A stretch of 64,000 bases of DNA from Pueribacillus theae (GTDB lineage: Bacteria > Bacillota > Bacilli > Bacillales > UBA6769), in contig NZ_QCZG01000004.1 in NCBI RefSeq assembly GCF_003097615.1, forward strand, positions 1 through 64,000, written 5' to 3'. Made by a program: the position numbers and the translations under genes. Below the pieces are notes generated by a model that was not told the origin of the DNA, made no database searches, and worked only from the letters and a program-made list of their open reading frames with translations. Below, one piece after another: positions 8,543-18,422 of the stretch (its first letter is position 1; each line of letters starts with the position of its first letter).

Positions 8543-8933
8543 TGTTCGCCTTGTTTAAGTCGTTTTTAATCTTTGTTGTCGAAATACCAACCGTCCTTGG
8601 CAAATAAACCACTTCACAATATTCCTTGAGAAAATCAAATTCTCCTTCCCAATCGTCACCCATGACAAAGACATCGACATTGTGTTTTTGCACATCCTCG
8701 ACTTTTTGTTCCCATGTATGCTCAGGAATGACCTCATCCACATAACGCACAGCTTCTAGAATTGCTTTTCGCTGTTCGAATGTGTAATATGCCTTTTTGC
8801 CTTTTAATGCGTTAAATTCATCTGTTGAAATGGCAACAATTAAATAATCGCCTAATTCTTTTGCGCGTCGCAAAATATTAATATGGCCTGTGTGAAGCAA
8901 ATCGAATGTGCCGTATGTGATTACTTTTTTCAA
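8535..8933 (-). CDS. tagD: Glycerol-3-phosphate cytidylyltransferase
   Basis: TagD makes CDP-glycerol from CTP and glycerol 3-phosphate, the donor for all the glycerophosphotransferases in this locus. The nucleotidyltransferase HxGH motif is HTGH in FDLLHTGHINIL, and the RTxGISTT signature is RTVGISTTKIK. The TTG start at 8933 has GGAGGT eight bases upstream and gives 132 aa, the family size; the frame stays open to 8969. It is the first gene of a tagD-tagB operon with a TATAAT at 8996-9001. Confidence 0.95.
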   Translation of the reverse strand: MKKVITYGTFDLLHTGHINILRRAKELGDYLIVAISTDEFNALKGKKAYYTFEQRKAILEAVRYVDEVIPEHTWEQKVEDVQKHNVDVFVMGDDWEGEFDFLKEYCEVVYLPRTVGISTTKIKNDLNKANNG

Positions 8934-9220
8934 TTGGGAAACCTCCACATTGAAGTTTATCGTATGCAAACCTTTCTAAGAGACCACCAACGTATATTAT
9001 ACCGTTTTTTTTGATAAATACCTATTACAAAAAAATTACATCAATTTTTCGAGGATGAATCCATTTTAAAATTGATGCCGTATGTAATAATGAACCATTG
9101 GAACATCGCAATGGGATAATTATTTTGGAAAAAAGTGAGTTCAAAGTTTTCATATACCAAAATCCCAGCATAAAAACACGCTGACATGATTAGTATTCTC
9201 CATATACTATATAACAACAT
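8934..9220. other. Intergenic region upstream of tagD
   Basis: This A/T-rich stretch holds the probable tagD -10 element (TATAAT on the minus strand, 8996-9001) without a convincing -35. I see no ORF with a ribosome binding site and no repeat. Confidence 0.5.
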
Positions 9221-9268
9221 AAAAAAAATTAAAAACCCGAAAGCAGAATCCTATTTCCTGCTTCCGAG
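9221..9268 (-). terminator. Rho-independent terminator of the glucosaminidase gene
   Basis: On the minus strand CTCGGAAGCAGGA pairs with TCTGCTTTCGGG, followed by TTTTTAATTTTTTTT. Confidence 0.85.
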
Positions 9269-9325
9269 TCTTTGTGCTTACATTTGTGGACCTTAAAATT
9301 TTGCATCACTGCATATTATGAAAAA

Positions 9326-11890
9326 TTACTTCACTTTGATAGATTGTTGTCCGTCTTTGGCACCGCATATCCAAGCTTCTTTACCGTTGTAATATATTTG
9401 ATACCAGTTATCCTTACGTACAATATCGTCGTTTTCATCTAACACCGCTGCCAATAGAGTATCGCTTAATTCACCTACGATTTCCCCATAAGGTTCCGCA
9501 TATACATGAAGGCCTTCATTTAAAACTTCAATTAAGTTTAACAGTGTAACATCCTCACGATGAACCCATCCTTCTTTCTTATCAAATTGAATTTTAAACC
9601 AAGTTTCATTCATATCGATAATTTCAAGTTTTGATTCACCGGGAATTTTTCCAATAATGTTATTGTCATCTTTAGAAGAAGGCGAACTTCTGAAGTTTAT
9701 GCTTTCATGAATAACACCATATACCCCAATCGGGAAGGTGTTACTATCCTCCTCAGCTTCTTCAGAATTTGAAGGCTCTTCTGGTGTTCCTTCTTCCTCA
9801 GGATTCGAAGGCTCTTCCGGTGTTACCTCTTCCTCAGGATTCGAAGGCGCTTCCGGTGTTACTTCTTCCTCAGGATTCGCAGGCTCTTCCGGTGTTACCT
9901 CGCCCGCAGGATTCGAAGGCTCTTCTGGTGTTACCTCTTCCTCAGGATTCGAAGGCTCTTCCGGTGTTACTTCTTCCTCAGGATTCGAAGGCTCTTCCGG
10001 TGTTACTTCTGGATGTGAAGGTTCTTCCGGTGTTACTTCTTCCTTAGGATGTGAAGGCTCTTCCGGTGCAAGTTCTATTGGTTCATCACCAAACTCATGT
10101 GCTCCCTCGAGACTTGGCATTGAGAAGAGAGAACGAGTAAAGTTTATTCTTATTGGCTTTTCTGTCGGACCTGGCTGAGCAATAAACTTCGGAACATCAA
10201 AAACTAACGTATAATTGTCTAAAGTATTGTAAATTGCAGCGATCTTACTTGTTTGAAGTTCTGCCCAAGCAACATGCGTTGCGTATTGCGGGTAGCCCGG
10301 ATTCTCCGGATTCCACCTCATTTTATATAATGTGTCCTGGCCTCGCTTTATATAGTTATATATGCTGCCAGCGCCACCGATAATTGAAGCCGATTTTGAA
10401 AACCAGCCTTGTTTAAATGCGTATTCTGCTCCGCAATCAATAGGACATGAATCATAGGCGCCATAGCCATACATATTATAGACTACTTTATAAGTACGTG
10501 ATGTTTTCGCAATATTCCCGTTTTCATCTCTCGTAACTTTTCCATTTTTATCAACAGGGACACCATTTGCTAAAATGGAATTGCCATTTCCCGTTTCGTG
10601 TAAGGCATGGGCAATTAAATAGGCTTCATTAATTCCAAACTCCCGGCCCGCATCAATGAATGCTTGAGCTTGCCCTTTTAAACTACCATTCTGATTTAGT
10701 ACTTTCTCATTTACCTCTTTAGCATTTAAGCCAACCGGCTCCGATAATACTAAAAATTGATAATATCCAATAGTTCCTTTAGGAAAATTTGAAGGATTCG
10801 CATAATATTCCACTTCCTGGCGAGTAGCCGGAATTAGTCCAGCGCCGTCACTTTTTGGTTTTCCTTTCATTTGTGTGTTGACCATATGCTCAAATGAATA
10901 GTTGTAGTTTGTAACTTTTACGATATCCTTAGTTGTTACATCGTCAACATGTATGTACCCCGTCCTAGGCTTTCCTTTAATGATAACAGTCGCTTCATAC
11001 CAATTATCGGAAAATGATTTAAACTTTAAATTGACATGTTTCCCAAAACTTTTAAGAGGCATAGAATTTCTTGATGCTTTAGAGTACACCAGTGTGGGTT
11101 GTTTTAAGGCACGTCCATTTAAACTTGTTTGGACACTTAATGCTTCTTCTATATCGCCTTTGTAAATATAACCAGTTCTTGCCTTCCCACTTACATAAAC
11201 TGTGGCTTCATACCAATTTTTAGAGAAAGTTCGATACTGTAAAACGGTACCTTCTTCATAAGACTTCCAAGCTCCTGACGACGTAGAAGCATTCTTATAC
11301 ACTTTAGTAGGATTTATCTTTCCTATCCCCCTTAAGTTTTCTTGTTTGTTTACAGCATCCTCGACATGTGATTTATGAACATAGCCCGTTCTGGCTTTTC
11401 CACTTATATAAACCGTGGCTTCATACCAATTTTTTGAAAAAGTACGGTAATGCAAGATTGAGCCTTCTGGATAAGACTTCCAATATGTAGATTGAGTTGA
11501 TGCATTCTTATAGATTTTTGTAGGTTTTTTCAATGCAACGCCTTTTAAATTGGCTTGATTTTTCATTGATGTCTCCACATCATTCTTATAAATATAACCC
11601 TTTCTAGGCTTTCCATCTAAATAGACAACAGCTTTGTACCAATTTGCGTCTTCAGGCTGATATTGTAAAATTACCCCTTTTGCGTAGCTTTTTAAACTTT
11701 TAGATTCAACAGATTTTGATTCAAAAATATGCGTAGGTTCTTTCAACGCTATTCCCCTAAGACTTTCACTGGCAAAAACTTCCTTTGAATGAAAAGAAAA
11801 GGTAGATAAGATAAGAACTAAAGTTAATAAACTATAAAAAGAAACAAATCTCCCCCTTTTTCTTAAAAACTTTGAAACTAACGCCCTCAT
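9326..11890 (-). CDS. Secreted endo-beta-N-acetylglucosaminidase with SH3/GW-like repeats (LytD-type autolysin)
   Basis: A signal peptide ends near Ala40. Four tandem repeats of about 71 residues (43-325) follow, each starting like LRGIALKEPT and ending like GYIYKNDVE. A glucosaminidase domain spans about 330-600, with the catalytic Glu in HALHETGNG near 428. A Pro/Glu-rich tandem linker (about 620-715) leads to two C-terminal SH3-like domains. The repeats resemble wall- or teichoic-acid-binding GW/SH3 modules. The enzyme should cut glycan strands outside the cell. The same repeat occurs in the amidase at 20344-22419. The ribosome binding site (GGGGG) is unusually far, about 17 bases, from the ATG. 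Confidence 0.88.
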   Translation of the reverse strand: MRALVSKFLRKRGRFVSFYSLLTLVLILSTFSFHSKEVFASESLRGIALKEPTHIFESKSVESKSLKSYAKGVILQYQPEDANWYKAVVYLDGKPRKGYIYKNDVETSMKNQANLKGVALKKPTKIYKNASTQSTYWKSYPEGSILHYRTFSKNWYEATVYISGKARTGYVHKSHVEDAVNKQENLRGIGKINPTKVYKNASTSSGAWKSYEEGTVLQYRTFSKNWYEATVYVSGKARTGYIYKGDIEEALSVQTSLNGRALKQPTLVYSKASRNSMPLKSFGKHVNLKFKSFSDNWYEATVIIKGKPRTGYIHVDDVTTKDIVKVTNYNYSFEHMVNTQMKGKPKSDGAGLIPATRQEVEYYANPSNFPKGTIGYYQFLVLSEPVGLNAKEVNEKVLNQNGSLKGQAQAFIDAGREFGINEAYLIAHALHETGNGNSILANGVPVDKNGKVTRDENGNIAKTSRTYKVVYNMYGYGAYDSCPIDCGAEYAFKQGWFSKSASIIGGAGSIYNYIKRGQDTLYKMRWNPENPGYPQYATHVAWAELQTSKIAAIYNTLDNYTLVFDVPKFIAQPGPTEKPIRINFTRSLFSMPSLEGAHEFGDEPIELAPEEPSHPKEEVTPEEPSHPEVTPEEPSNPEEEVTPEEPSNPEEEVTPEEPSNPAGEVTPEEPANPEEEVTPEAPSNPEEEVTPEEPSNPEEEGTPEEPSNSEEAEEDSNTFPIGVYGVIHESINFRSSPSSKDDNNIIGKIPGESKLEIIDMNETWFKIQFDKKEGWVHREDVTLLNLIEVLNEGLHVYAEPYGEIVGELSDTLLAAVLDENDDIVRKDNWYQIYYNGKEAWICGAKDGQQSIKVK
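9760..10075 (-). repeat. 36-bp tandem repeat encoding a Pro/Glu-rich linker
   Basis: About eight to nine units of 36 bp encode variants of EEVTPEEPSNPE. Two units are shortened or altered (for example AGEVTPEEPANP). It is a wall-spanning spacer between the catalytic domain and the C-terminal SH3 domains and is likely to vary in copy number between strains. Confidence 0.9.
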
Positions 11891-12006
11891 TTTTTTCAGT
11901 TTTATAGCCCCCTTTCCCTAAAATTATCGGAGAGTTGGATTAAATATTAAGCCTTAACCATGAAAAACCACTTTTTCGCAAAATTGAAGTATTTTCCTTA
12001 AATACT

Positions 12007-12036
12007 ATTATATCTAATCTTGAAGGTTTGTTTCAA
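12007..12036 (-). promoter_or_regulatory. Promoter of the glucosaminidase gene
   Basis: The minus strand has TTGAAA (12031-12036), an 18-base spacer and TATAAT (12007-12012), about 110 bases ahead of the gene. This fits sigma-A. Confidence 0.6.
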
Positions 12037-12141
12037 ATTATGATAGGGTTTTAATGCAGTACAATTAGGCTTTCTTATAGTAAACTTGTTTTTGGGAATC
12101 ATATTTTAAAGTTGAAATTCACATTTTGAGGGGTTTTTGAA

Positions 12142-14856
12142 ATGGGCATTAGAGGAAAACTTAAAAAGTATATAAAAAAAATAAAACAAAAAATCATTAA
12201 GAAAGTAACACTTACAAATATTCAAAATAAGGACAAAGAATTGGTTTATGAACTGCATTTAAGTAATTTCTGGAGTTTAAGAAAAAAAATTGAGGTTGCC
12301 TTTCAATTTGAGGATAGCACCCAATCTTTGCCCTTTAATTTTTCAAAAAGGCAACTTTTTATAAAGGTTCCGAAAAATTTGCTTAATCCAGGTCCACGTG
12401 TAAAAATCGAGCTAACAATTAACAACAAAAAAATGTGGATTAAAAAAGATCTTCACTTTGAAGAGACAGTCGAACAAAGCTTTTTAATTGATAATCACTA
12501 TTTCTTTACGAGGGTAGACAAAAGCATCTTCTTACTCAATCGGTTTGATGAATATCATTTTAAAAACGAAAAATTGTGGTGCACCGGCTTGACTGATGAT
12601 TATAATAACGTTCAATTTACATTTGAACCTGAATCAGTGAAGCATTTAGTAAAACACGGAGAAAAAACGGAGTTGGAAATCTTTGCGCTTCAAAACCATA
12701 AATTAAAAACATTGGATGCAGATTATCAGCCGGATAGCAAAAAAGTTACTATCAATGATCTCTCATCCATGTCGACTGGTTTATGGAAGCTTTACCTTCA
12801 TTTCAATCGTGAACTTTATCCTCTTTGTTTAACCGAACAAAAGGCAGTCCAGTTCGATTCTTATAATCATCAAATTGAAATCGCACCGAAGCATAATGAG
12901 CATTTCTCATTTCGCCTCCAACCCCACTATTATTCTAGCGAGGTGATTTCAATTGCTAGAGAAAATCAAGAACATGTAACTATGCATATTCGGACAAACA
13001 CTGCCGCGCAAGGCAGTAACTATAGTTTAATACTAGAGGATACGAAGCACGACGAAGAACACGTCTATAACCTTGAACAAACTGCATACGGTTTACGCGG
13101 ATATGTTCCCGTTGACCATTTATGGAGTAACTTTTCAAACAAAAGATTTTTCCTGGCTGAAGAAAATGATCAGCCGAAGAAATTTCAATTTTTGTTGAAA
13201 AAATCGAACCTTACAGGTTCTGGTTTATCTTTTACGGAAGTTATCGAATCCCAAAAGATGCTTTTTCAATTTTATGCAAGAAAAGATCGCTCCCTAGGAT
13301 TTAAAATCTTCAGGCCCGTATTACCAAAAAAAGTTACTGACATTGACAAGCTCACAATTACCGGCTGCATCGGTTCTCTTGATGCTTTCATTGATTGCAA
13401 AGCTTACCTTACTTTTGAAGAACGCAATTCGCTCGAAACCATTCAAATCCCCGTACAGAGCGGAGCTGAATTTACGATTGAATTAGAACATTTGCCTTTC
13501 GTAGAACTTAAAAGTAAAGACAAGACAATCATTGATCTCTTTGTTGAAATCATTGATAAAGAAAACAATTCCATTAGAAAAGAAAAAATAAAATACCAAA
13601 GTTCAAATTATAAAAAGGATAACTATTATGGCCGCAAAGCATTAAGAGACAGCGATTTAAACCTACATCATTTTCTCATTACAACAACACCTTTTGACAA
13701 TTTAAAAATAGAATCCTTTATGATTCCAAAAGACATCGTAATTCCTAAAGATACCTCAATTAAAGATGAAAAAGTTTGGTTGCTTGGGGAACGTTACAAC
13801 ACAGCCCAAGACAACGGAATTGTCCTATATCGTTGGCTTAAGGAAAATACAGATATAGAAGCGTATTATGTGATTGAGGAAGACGCCGAAGACTATAAAG
13901 AAATCAAAGATGACCCGAATGTTCTCGTCTTTGGATCACCGAAGCACTATGAAGTTGCTTTTAAAGCCAGTGTCTTGTTAGGTACACATGACCTTGAGAA
14001 TTTACTCCCGTTTAAGACTGCTAAAGGTTTTTTCCATTATGAAAATACTTACAAAGTATTTCTCCAACACGGTGTCCTTGGTAGAAAAAATGTCGAATAC
14101 CATAAAAAGTATTACGACGATCCGTTTGATTTATTTATTGTAAGCAGTGATGCGGAAAAATATGATATTGTCGTCAATAAAATGGGTTACGAAGAAGATG
14201 AAGTCGCCGTTACAGGCTTGGCTAGATTCGATAATTTGATACAAGAAAAGCCGCCAAAAGATATTTTACTTATGCCTACTTGGCGTGACTGGATAAATAC
14301 AGACCAGCAATTTTTAGAAAGTGATTACTTTAACAATTACTTACAGCTTATTCAAAATGAACGCCTTCACGAATTATTGAATAAATACAATGTGAATCTT
14401 AATTTTTATCCGCATTACCGCGCACAGGACTTTTTTAAAAATCATGTTGATTCGTTGGACAATCGGATAAACTTCATTCCCTTAGGCTCTAAACGTGTTC
14501 AACAATTGTTAATCGACCACGCCTTATTGATTACGGATTATAGTACCGTAAGCTTTGACTTCCTAAAAATGGATAAGCCGGTCATCTACTACCATTTTGA
14601 TGTAAGGCGGTTTTTCAGAAAAGGAATATTAAGGCCGATCGATGAAACCTTTATTGGCGGAATAGCCTACACTGAAGAAGAAATGATTGATCTCATTGAG
14701 GATCGGTTAAAGAATAATTTAGCTAACTATTCCGTGGATATTTCCGGCGTCATAAAATACCAAGATAAGAGAAATTGCGAGAGAATTTATGAAGCCGTAA
14801 TCAATGGATTAGAAAAGGCTTCGCTAGCTAAAAACGGTCAAACTGAAACAGTCTAA
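12142..14856 (+). CDS. CDP-glycerol glycerophosphotransferase family protein with long N-terminal extension (904 aa)
   Basis: The last 360 residues form a TagF/TarL-type catalytic domain with LQHGVLGRKN near 642, PTWRDW near 712 and ITDYSTVSFDF near 796. The usual WHGTPLK is replaced by QHGVLG, as also in the first domain of the next gene. The first roughly 530 residues are Lys-rich and beta-rich repeats, with no signal peptide. It most likely transfers or polymerises glycerol or ribitol phosphate on teichoic acid at the inner membrane face; the exact substrate cannot be read. GAGGGG precedes the ATG. A strong terminator follows, so the gene is probably monocistronic. Confidence 0.85.
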   Translation: MGIRGKLKKYIKKIKQKIIKKVTLTNIQNKDKELVYELHLSNFWSLRKKIEVAFQFEDSTQSLPFNFSKRQLFIKVPKNLLNPGPRVKIELTINNKKMWIKKDLHFEETVEQSFLIDNHYFFTRVDKSIFLLNRFDEYHFKNEKLWCTGLTDDYNNVQFTFEPESVKHLVKHGEKTELEIFALQNHKLKTLDADYQPDSKKVTINDLSSMSTGLWKLYLHFNRELYPLCLTEQKAVQFDSYNHQIEIAPKHNEHFSFRLQPHYYSSEVISIARENQEHVTMHIRTNTAAQGSNYSLILEDTKHDEEHVYNLEQTAYGLRGYVPVDHLWSNFSNKRFFLAEENDQPKKFQFLLKKSNLTGSGLSFTEVIESQKMLFQFYARKDRSLGFKIFRPVLPKKVTDIDKLTITGCIGSLDAFIDCKAYLTFEERNSLETIQIPVQSGAEFTIELEHLPFVELKSKDKTIIDLFVEIIDKENNSIRKEKIKYQSSNYKKDNYYGRKALRDSDLNLHHFLITTTPFDNLKIESFMIPKDIVIPKDTSIKDEKVWLLGERYNTAQDNGIVLYRWLKENTDIEAYYVIEEDAEDYKEIKDDPNVLVFGSPKHYEVAFKASVLLGTHDLENLLPFKTAKGFFHYENTYKVFLQHGVLGRKNVEYHKKYYDDPFDLFIVSSDAEKYDIVVNKMGYEEDEVAVTGLARFDNLIQEKPPKDILLMPTWRDWINTDQQFLESDYFNNYLQLIQNERLHELLNKYNVNLNFYPHYRAQDFFKNHVDSLDNRINFIPLGSKRVQQLLIDHALLITDYSTVSFDFLKMDKPVIYYHFDVRRFFRKGILRPIDETFIGGIAYTEEEMIDLIEDRLKNNLANYSVDISGVIKYQDKRNCERIYEAVINGLEKASLAKNGQTETV

Positions 14857-14870
14857 CATTATATACAGCG

Positions 14871-14906
14871 AGAGGATTGTTCCAAATGTGAGCATCCTCT
14901 TTTTTT
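14871..14906 (+). terminator. Rho-independent terminator after the 904-aa glycerophosphotransferase
   Basis: AGAGGAT and ATCCTCT form the stem, followed by TTTTTT. Confidence 0.85.
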
Positions 14907-14992
14907 AAAAAAGCGGGGGTAAATATTTCCTCACCTTTTACAATAGATTTAATAGACTAGTAAAAATACAAAAACTTGTATCGGGAGAAACA

Positions 14993-15070
14993 ATGTCTAA
15001 AATGTCTAAATTGAAACGAATTTTTCATCCTAAGAAAACAATAATAAAAAAAGATTGTATTATAATGTAG
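14993..15070 (+). CDS. Possible small ORF (25 aa) or decayed gene start
   Basis: GGGAG five bases before an ATG opens a 25-codon frame, MSKMSKLKRIFHPKKTIIKK, then a short tail. It is basic and ends 36 bases before the tandem glycerophosphotransferase gene. It resembles the basic N-termini of the glycerophosphotransferases here, so it may be a leader peptide or the stub of a lost paralogue. Confidence 0.3.
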   Translation: MSKMSKLKRIFHPKKTIIKKDCIIM

Positions 15071-15106
15071 AAAGATTAAATTTAACTTTGGATAGTAGGG
15101 ATGTAT

Positions 15107-18100
15107 ATGAAGTTGCTTTCACATTTTAAAAAAAAGAAAAAAAAGCCTTTGAAAAGTGAATTACGAGTAAATCAAGTAAATCATACATTAAACATATCTG
15201 GAATGCTGCAAAGAGAAAATTACCAAGTTATAGCGTTATGTCTTCAATCCAGGGATAAAGAAATAGAAAAAGAAATCCGCCGTATCTCTCCTTCTTCACA
15301 ATTTGAATTTAGCGTTCCATTAAACGAGCTATTAACCTTGCTTAAGAACGAAACGAAAGATACCTTCGATTGGTACTTAAAAATAGGCAGGCCCTATTCC
15401 GATTTAAGCGAGGCTGAAAAAGAAAGAAAAGATATTGAATTAAATAAAAGAGATAACCAGCTTTATGCTGAATATCTGATTCGATTAGGCAGATTTCAAC
15501 ATACAAAAATCGAGGAATTAAATTTTTATTTCGAGGACGAGAATTCGTTAATTAACTATGTAACAACAAAAGGAAATCTATCTTTATTGCTTCATAAAGA
15601 TGTGGAATCACCAACAAAAATTCAAATTGATAAACTAAAATCAAAGAAAAACAAATTAAGAATCGAAGGTAAATTATTTACAAGAAATTCAAAAATCAAC
15701 AATGGCGAGTTAATTATTAGAGGACGGGATACACACCAAGTATTAAGTTCTTCACAAGTTGCGTTTCACTTTTTAAAAGAAGAAACAGAAAAAAAATACG
15801 GTTTAAACAGATATGAATACGTTGCTGAATTTAATTTGACAAACATTAAAAATGATGAATTGTTACAAGAGGATATATATGATTTATTTTTGCGCCTCGA
15901 ATTGAATGACAAATTTGAAGATAAATATATTCGAGTCGGCAGACCGACGTTTAGAGCCCGACTTTTATTAAAAGACTTTAATGTGAAAAACCAAAAAGAA
16001 GCGATTGTAGTTAATCCATATTTTACTTTTAAATATAACAACTTATCGCTTGAGGTGTATCGTTATCCTTTAGAAACCTTTCACTATCTCCAGAAGCTTA
16101 TGCGATGGTCCTGGGGAATTAAATTTTTTAATATGCGAAATAATGTCTGGATTGTTGGAGAACGAATCTACAAAGCCCAAGATACAGGATACGCCTTTTT
16201 CAAATACATGAGGACGCAGCATCCTGAAAAAAAGGTATTTTATATAATCGATAAAGATTCACCCGAAAAACATAATGTTGAGAAATATGGAAACGTGCTT
16301 TATTTCAAATCGAAAGAACACATTTTTTACTCGCTTATCGCTAAAAAAGTGATTTCATCGCATCATCCTGATTACTTATACCCTTTAAGAACCAACCGGT
16401 TCAAAAGAAAAGTAAAGGCAGATAAGGTGTTCTTGCAGCATGGGGTAATGGGCACAAAAAATATGGTTGCCAACTACGGGAAAAATGCATACGGATTTGA
16501 TACTGATTTATTTATGGTAAGTTCTGATTTTGAAAAAGAAATGATTATCAACGATTTTGGCTATTCACCAAAACAGGTGTTTGTAACAGGCCTTTCCAGA
16601 TTCGATACGTTATTTAAAGATGATGTGGAAAAGAAAAAGCAAATCCTCATCATTCCTACTTGGCGAGACTGGATTATATCCGATGAGGCGTTTTTTGAAA
16701 GTGAGTATTACGAACGTTACGAGCAAATAATTAATAGTAAAGAGCTCCATCAATTGGCTAAGGATTATTCATTTGATATAGTATTTTGCCTCCATCCAAA
16801 CATGCAAAGATTCAGCAAATATTTTGAAAACCCTTCTGTTAAAGTGATTAATCAAGGAGAAGTTAATGTTCAACATTTGATAAAAGAAAGTGCTTTAATG
16901 ATTACAGACTATTCAAGTGTTGGCTTTGACTTCAGTTTCTTATATAAACCTGTTCTTTACTATCAATTTGATCGGCAGAGATTTATTGGGAAAAAACCTT
17001 CCCATTTGAATTTGGATGAAGATTTACCCGGGGAAATTTGCTTTGAGCAAGAGGAAATTATTTCTTTCGTTAACGATTATGCAAACGAAAATTTTGTAAT
17101 GAAAGCTGAATATAAAAACCGCGCGAATAAATTTATAACATATCGTGACCAATCAGCTTGCGAAAGGATATATAAGGTTATTAGCGAAAACAAAGTAAAT
17201 AAAAAAATCGTGGATGATCCAAAAATAGACATACTGAAAAAAGGATTATACAATCGGTTCAGAAAAAGTAAGTATTACTTCCCGAGCATGAAATTGTTTT
17301 ATCGGGTTGGGGCTAAAATCATCCCTGTTGATAAAAACCTTATCCTTTTTGAGAGTAATTTAGGAAAACAATATGGCGATAGCCCAAGAAATATCTATGA
17401 AGAAATTCTCCGGCAAAACTTAAGCTATAAGAAGGTCTGGATTTACAATAAACAATACCGGTTTAAAGATCCAACTACAAAAAGGGTTCAAAGGTTAAGT
17501 CCCGCTTACTTTTATTATTTGTTGAAAGCAGGGTATTGGATCAATAACCAAAACTTCCCCGCCTATATTAAAAAGCGTAATCAAACAACCTATCTTCAAA
17601 CTTGGCATGGCACCCCTTTAAAGAAAATGCTTTATGATATTAAAGAGGTTCATGGAAGAAGTGATGATTATGTGGAAAGGGTTGGAAACGCAGTTAAAAA
17701 CTGGGACTACCTTATATCTCAGAGTCCTTACGCAACAAAAACCTTTAAAAGCGCTTTTCGATACAACAAGGAAATTCTAGAGGTTGGGTATCCTAGAAAT
17801 GATATATTTTACAAAAAAGAAAAAGAGCAGCTGAAGGAACAAATAAAGAGAAGACTAAATCTTAATGAAAATAAAAAAATCATCCTCTATGCCCCTACAT
17901 TTAGAGATGATCAGACATTAAAGAAAAATAAATTTTTGTTCGATCTTAAGATGGATTTGTTTAAAATGAAAGAGCAAATGGGAGACGACTATATTTTATT
18001 ATTAAGAATGCACGTAGTAGTTAGCAACAAAATCACAATAGAGGATTCTTTGCTTGATTTTGTTTATAACGTTTCGAATTACCCTGATATGCAGGAACTG

Positions 18101-18415
18101 TTGTTAATTGCGGACATTCTAATCACAGATTACTCTTCCGTTATGTTTGATTTTGCAAATACCGGCAAGCCCATTTTGTTTTTTACGTATGACTTAGAAT
18201 ACTACCGTGACAATTTAAGAGGTTTTTATATGAATTTTGAGGAGGAAGCTCCTGGCCCTCTAGTGTATGATACAGATCAAATTATTGAGAACGTGCTTGC
18301 TATAGAAGAGGCCCAAACCCGTTACAAACAAAAATATATGGATTTTCAAAAGAAATACTGTCCTTTAGATGATGGGTTGGCGAGTAAAAGGGTTGTTGAT
18401 AGGTTGTTCAGATAA
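15107..18415 (+). CDS. Tandem-domain CDP-glycerol glycerophosphotransferase (two catalytic domains, 1102 aa)
   Basis: Two complete glycerophosphotransferase domains are fused. Domain 1 (about 350-700) has LQHGVMGTKN near 444, IPTWRDW near 517 and ITDYSSVGFDF near 598. Domain 2 (about 730-1102) has LQTWHGTPLKKM near 832, YAPTFRDD near 928 and ITDYSSVMFDF near 1005. The two belong to different subtypes (HGVMG versus WHGTPLK), so this is not a recent internal duplication but a fusion of unlike enzymes. A bifunctional enzyme that primes and extends, or makes a mixed polymer, is an inference. ATG 15107 has GTAGGG six bases upstream and is preferred over ATG 15101. The N-terminus is strongly basic, suited to membrane association. 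Confidence 0.88.
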   Translation: MKLLSHFKKKKKKPLKSELRVNQVNHTLNISGMLQRENYQVIALCLQSRDKEIEKEIRRISPSSQFEFSVPLNELLTLLKNETKDTFDWYLKIGRPYSDLSEAEKERKDIELNKRDNQLYAEYLIRLGRFQHTKIEELNFYFEDENSLINYVTTKGNLSLLLHKDVESPTKIQIDKLKSKKNKLRIEGKLFTRNSKINNGELIIRGRDTHQVLSSSQVAFHFLKEETEKKYGLNRYEYVAEFNLTNIKNDELLQEDIYDLFLRLELNDKFEDKYIRVGRPTFRARLLLKDFNVKNQKEAIVVNPYFTFKYNNLSLEVYRYPLETFHYLQKLMRWSWGIKFFNMRNNVWIVGERIYKAQDTGYAFFKYMRTQHPEKKVFYIIDKDSPEKHNVEKYGNVLYFKSKEHIFYSLIAKKVISSHHPDYLYPLRTNRFKRKVKADKVFLQHGVMGTKNMVANYGKNAYGFDTDLFMVSSDFEKEMIINDFGYSPKQVFVTGLSRFDTLFKDDVEKKKQILIIPTWRDWIISDEAFFESEYYERYEQIINSKELHQLAKDYSFDIVFCLHPNMQRFSKYFENPSVKVINQGEVNVQHLIKESALMITDYSSVGFDFSFLYKPVLYYQFDRQRFIGKKPSHLNLDEDLPGEICFEQEEIISFVNDYANENFVMKAEYKNRANKFITYRDQSACERIYKVISENKVNKKIVDDPKIDILKKGLYNRFRKSKYYFPSMKLFYRVGAKIIPVDKNLILFESNLGKQYGDSPRNIYEEILRQNLSYKKVWIYNKQYRFKDPTTKRVQRLSPAYFYYLLKAGYWINNQNFPAYIKKRNQTTYLQTWHGTPLKKMLYDIKEVHGRSDDYVERVGNAVKNWDYLISQSPYATKTFKSAFRYNKEILEVGYPRNDIFYKKEKEQLKEQIKRRLNLNENKKIILYAPTFRDDQTLKKNKFLFDLKMDLFKMKEQMGDDYILLLRMHVVVSNKITIEDSLLDFVYNVSNYPDMQELLLIADILITDYSSVMFDFANTGKPILFFTYDLEYYRDNLRGFYMNFEEEAPGPLVYDTDQIIENVLAIEEAQTRYKQKYMDFQKKYCPLDDGLASKRVVDRLFR

Positions 18416-18422
18416 GAATTTG

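Noticed and set aside
9760-10075. CRISPR-like array
   Set aside because: Units are contiguous without spacers and lie in frame inside a coding region.
9738-10178. Open plus-strand frame rich in Ser/Gly opposite the glucosaminidase linker
   Set aside because: It is the antisense shadow of the 36-bp repeat; no ribosome binding site and pure repeat composition.
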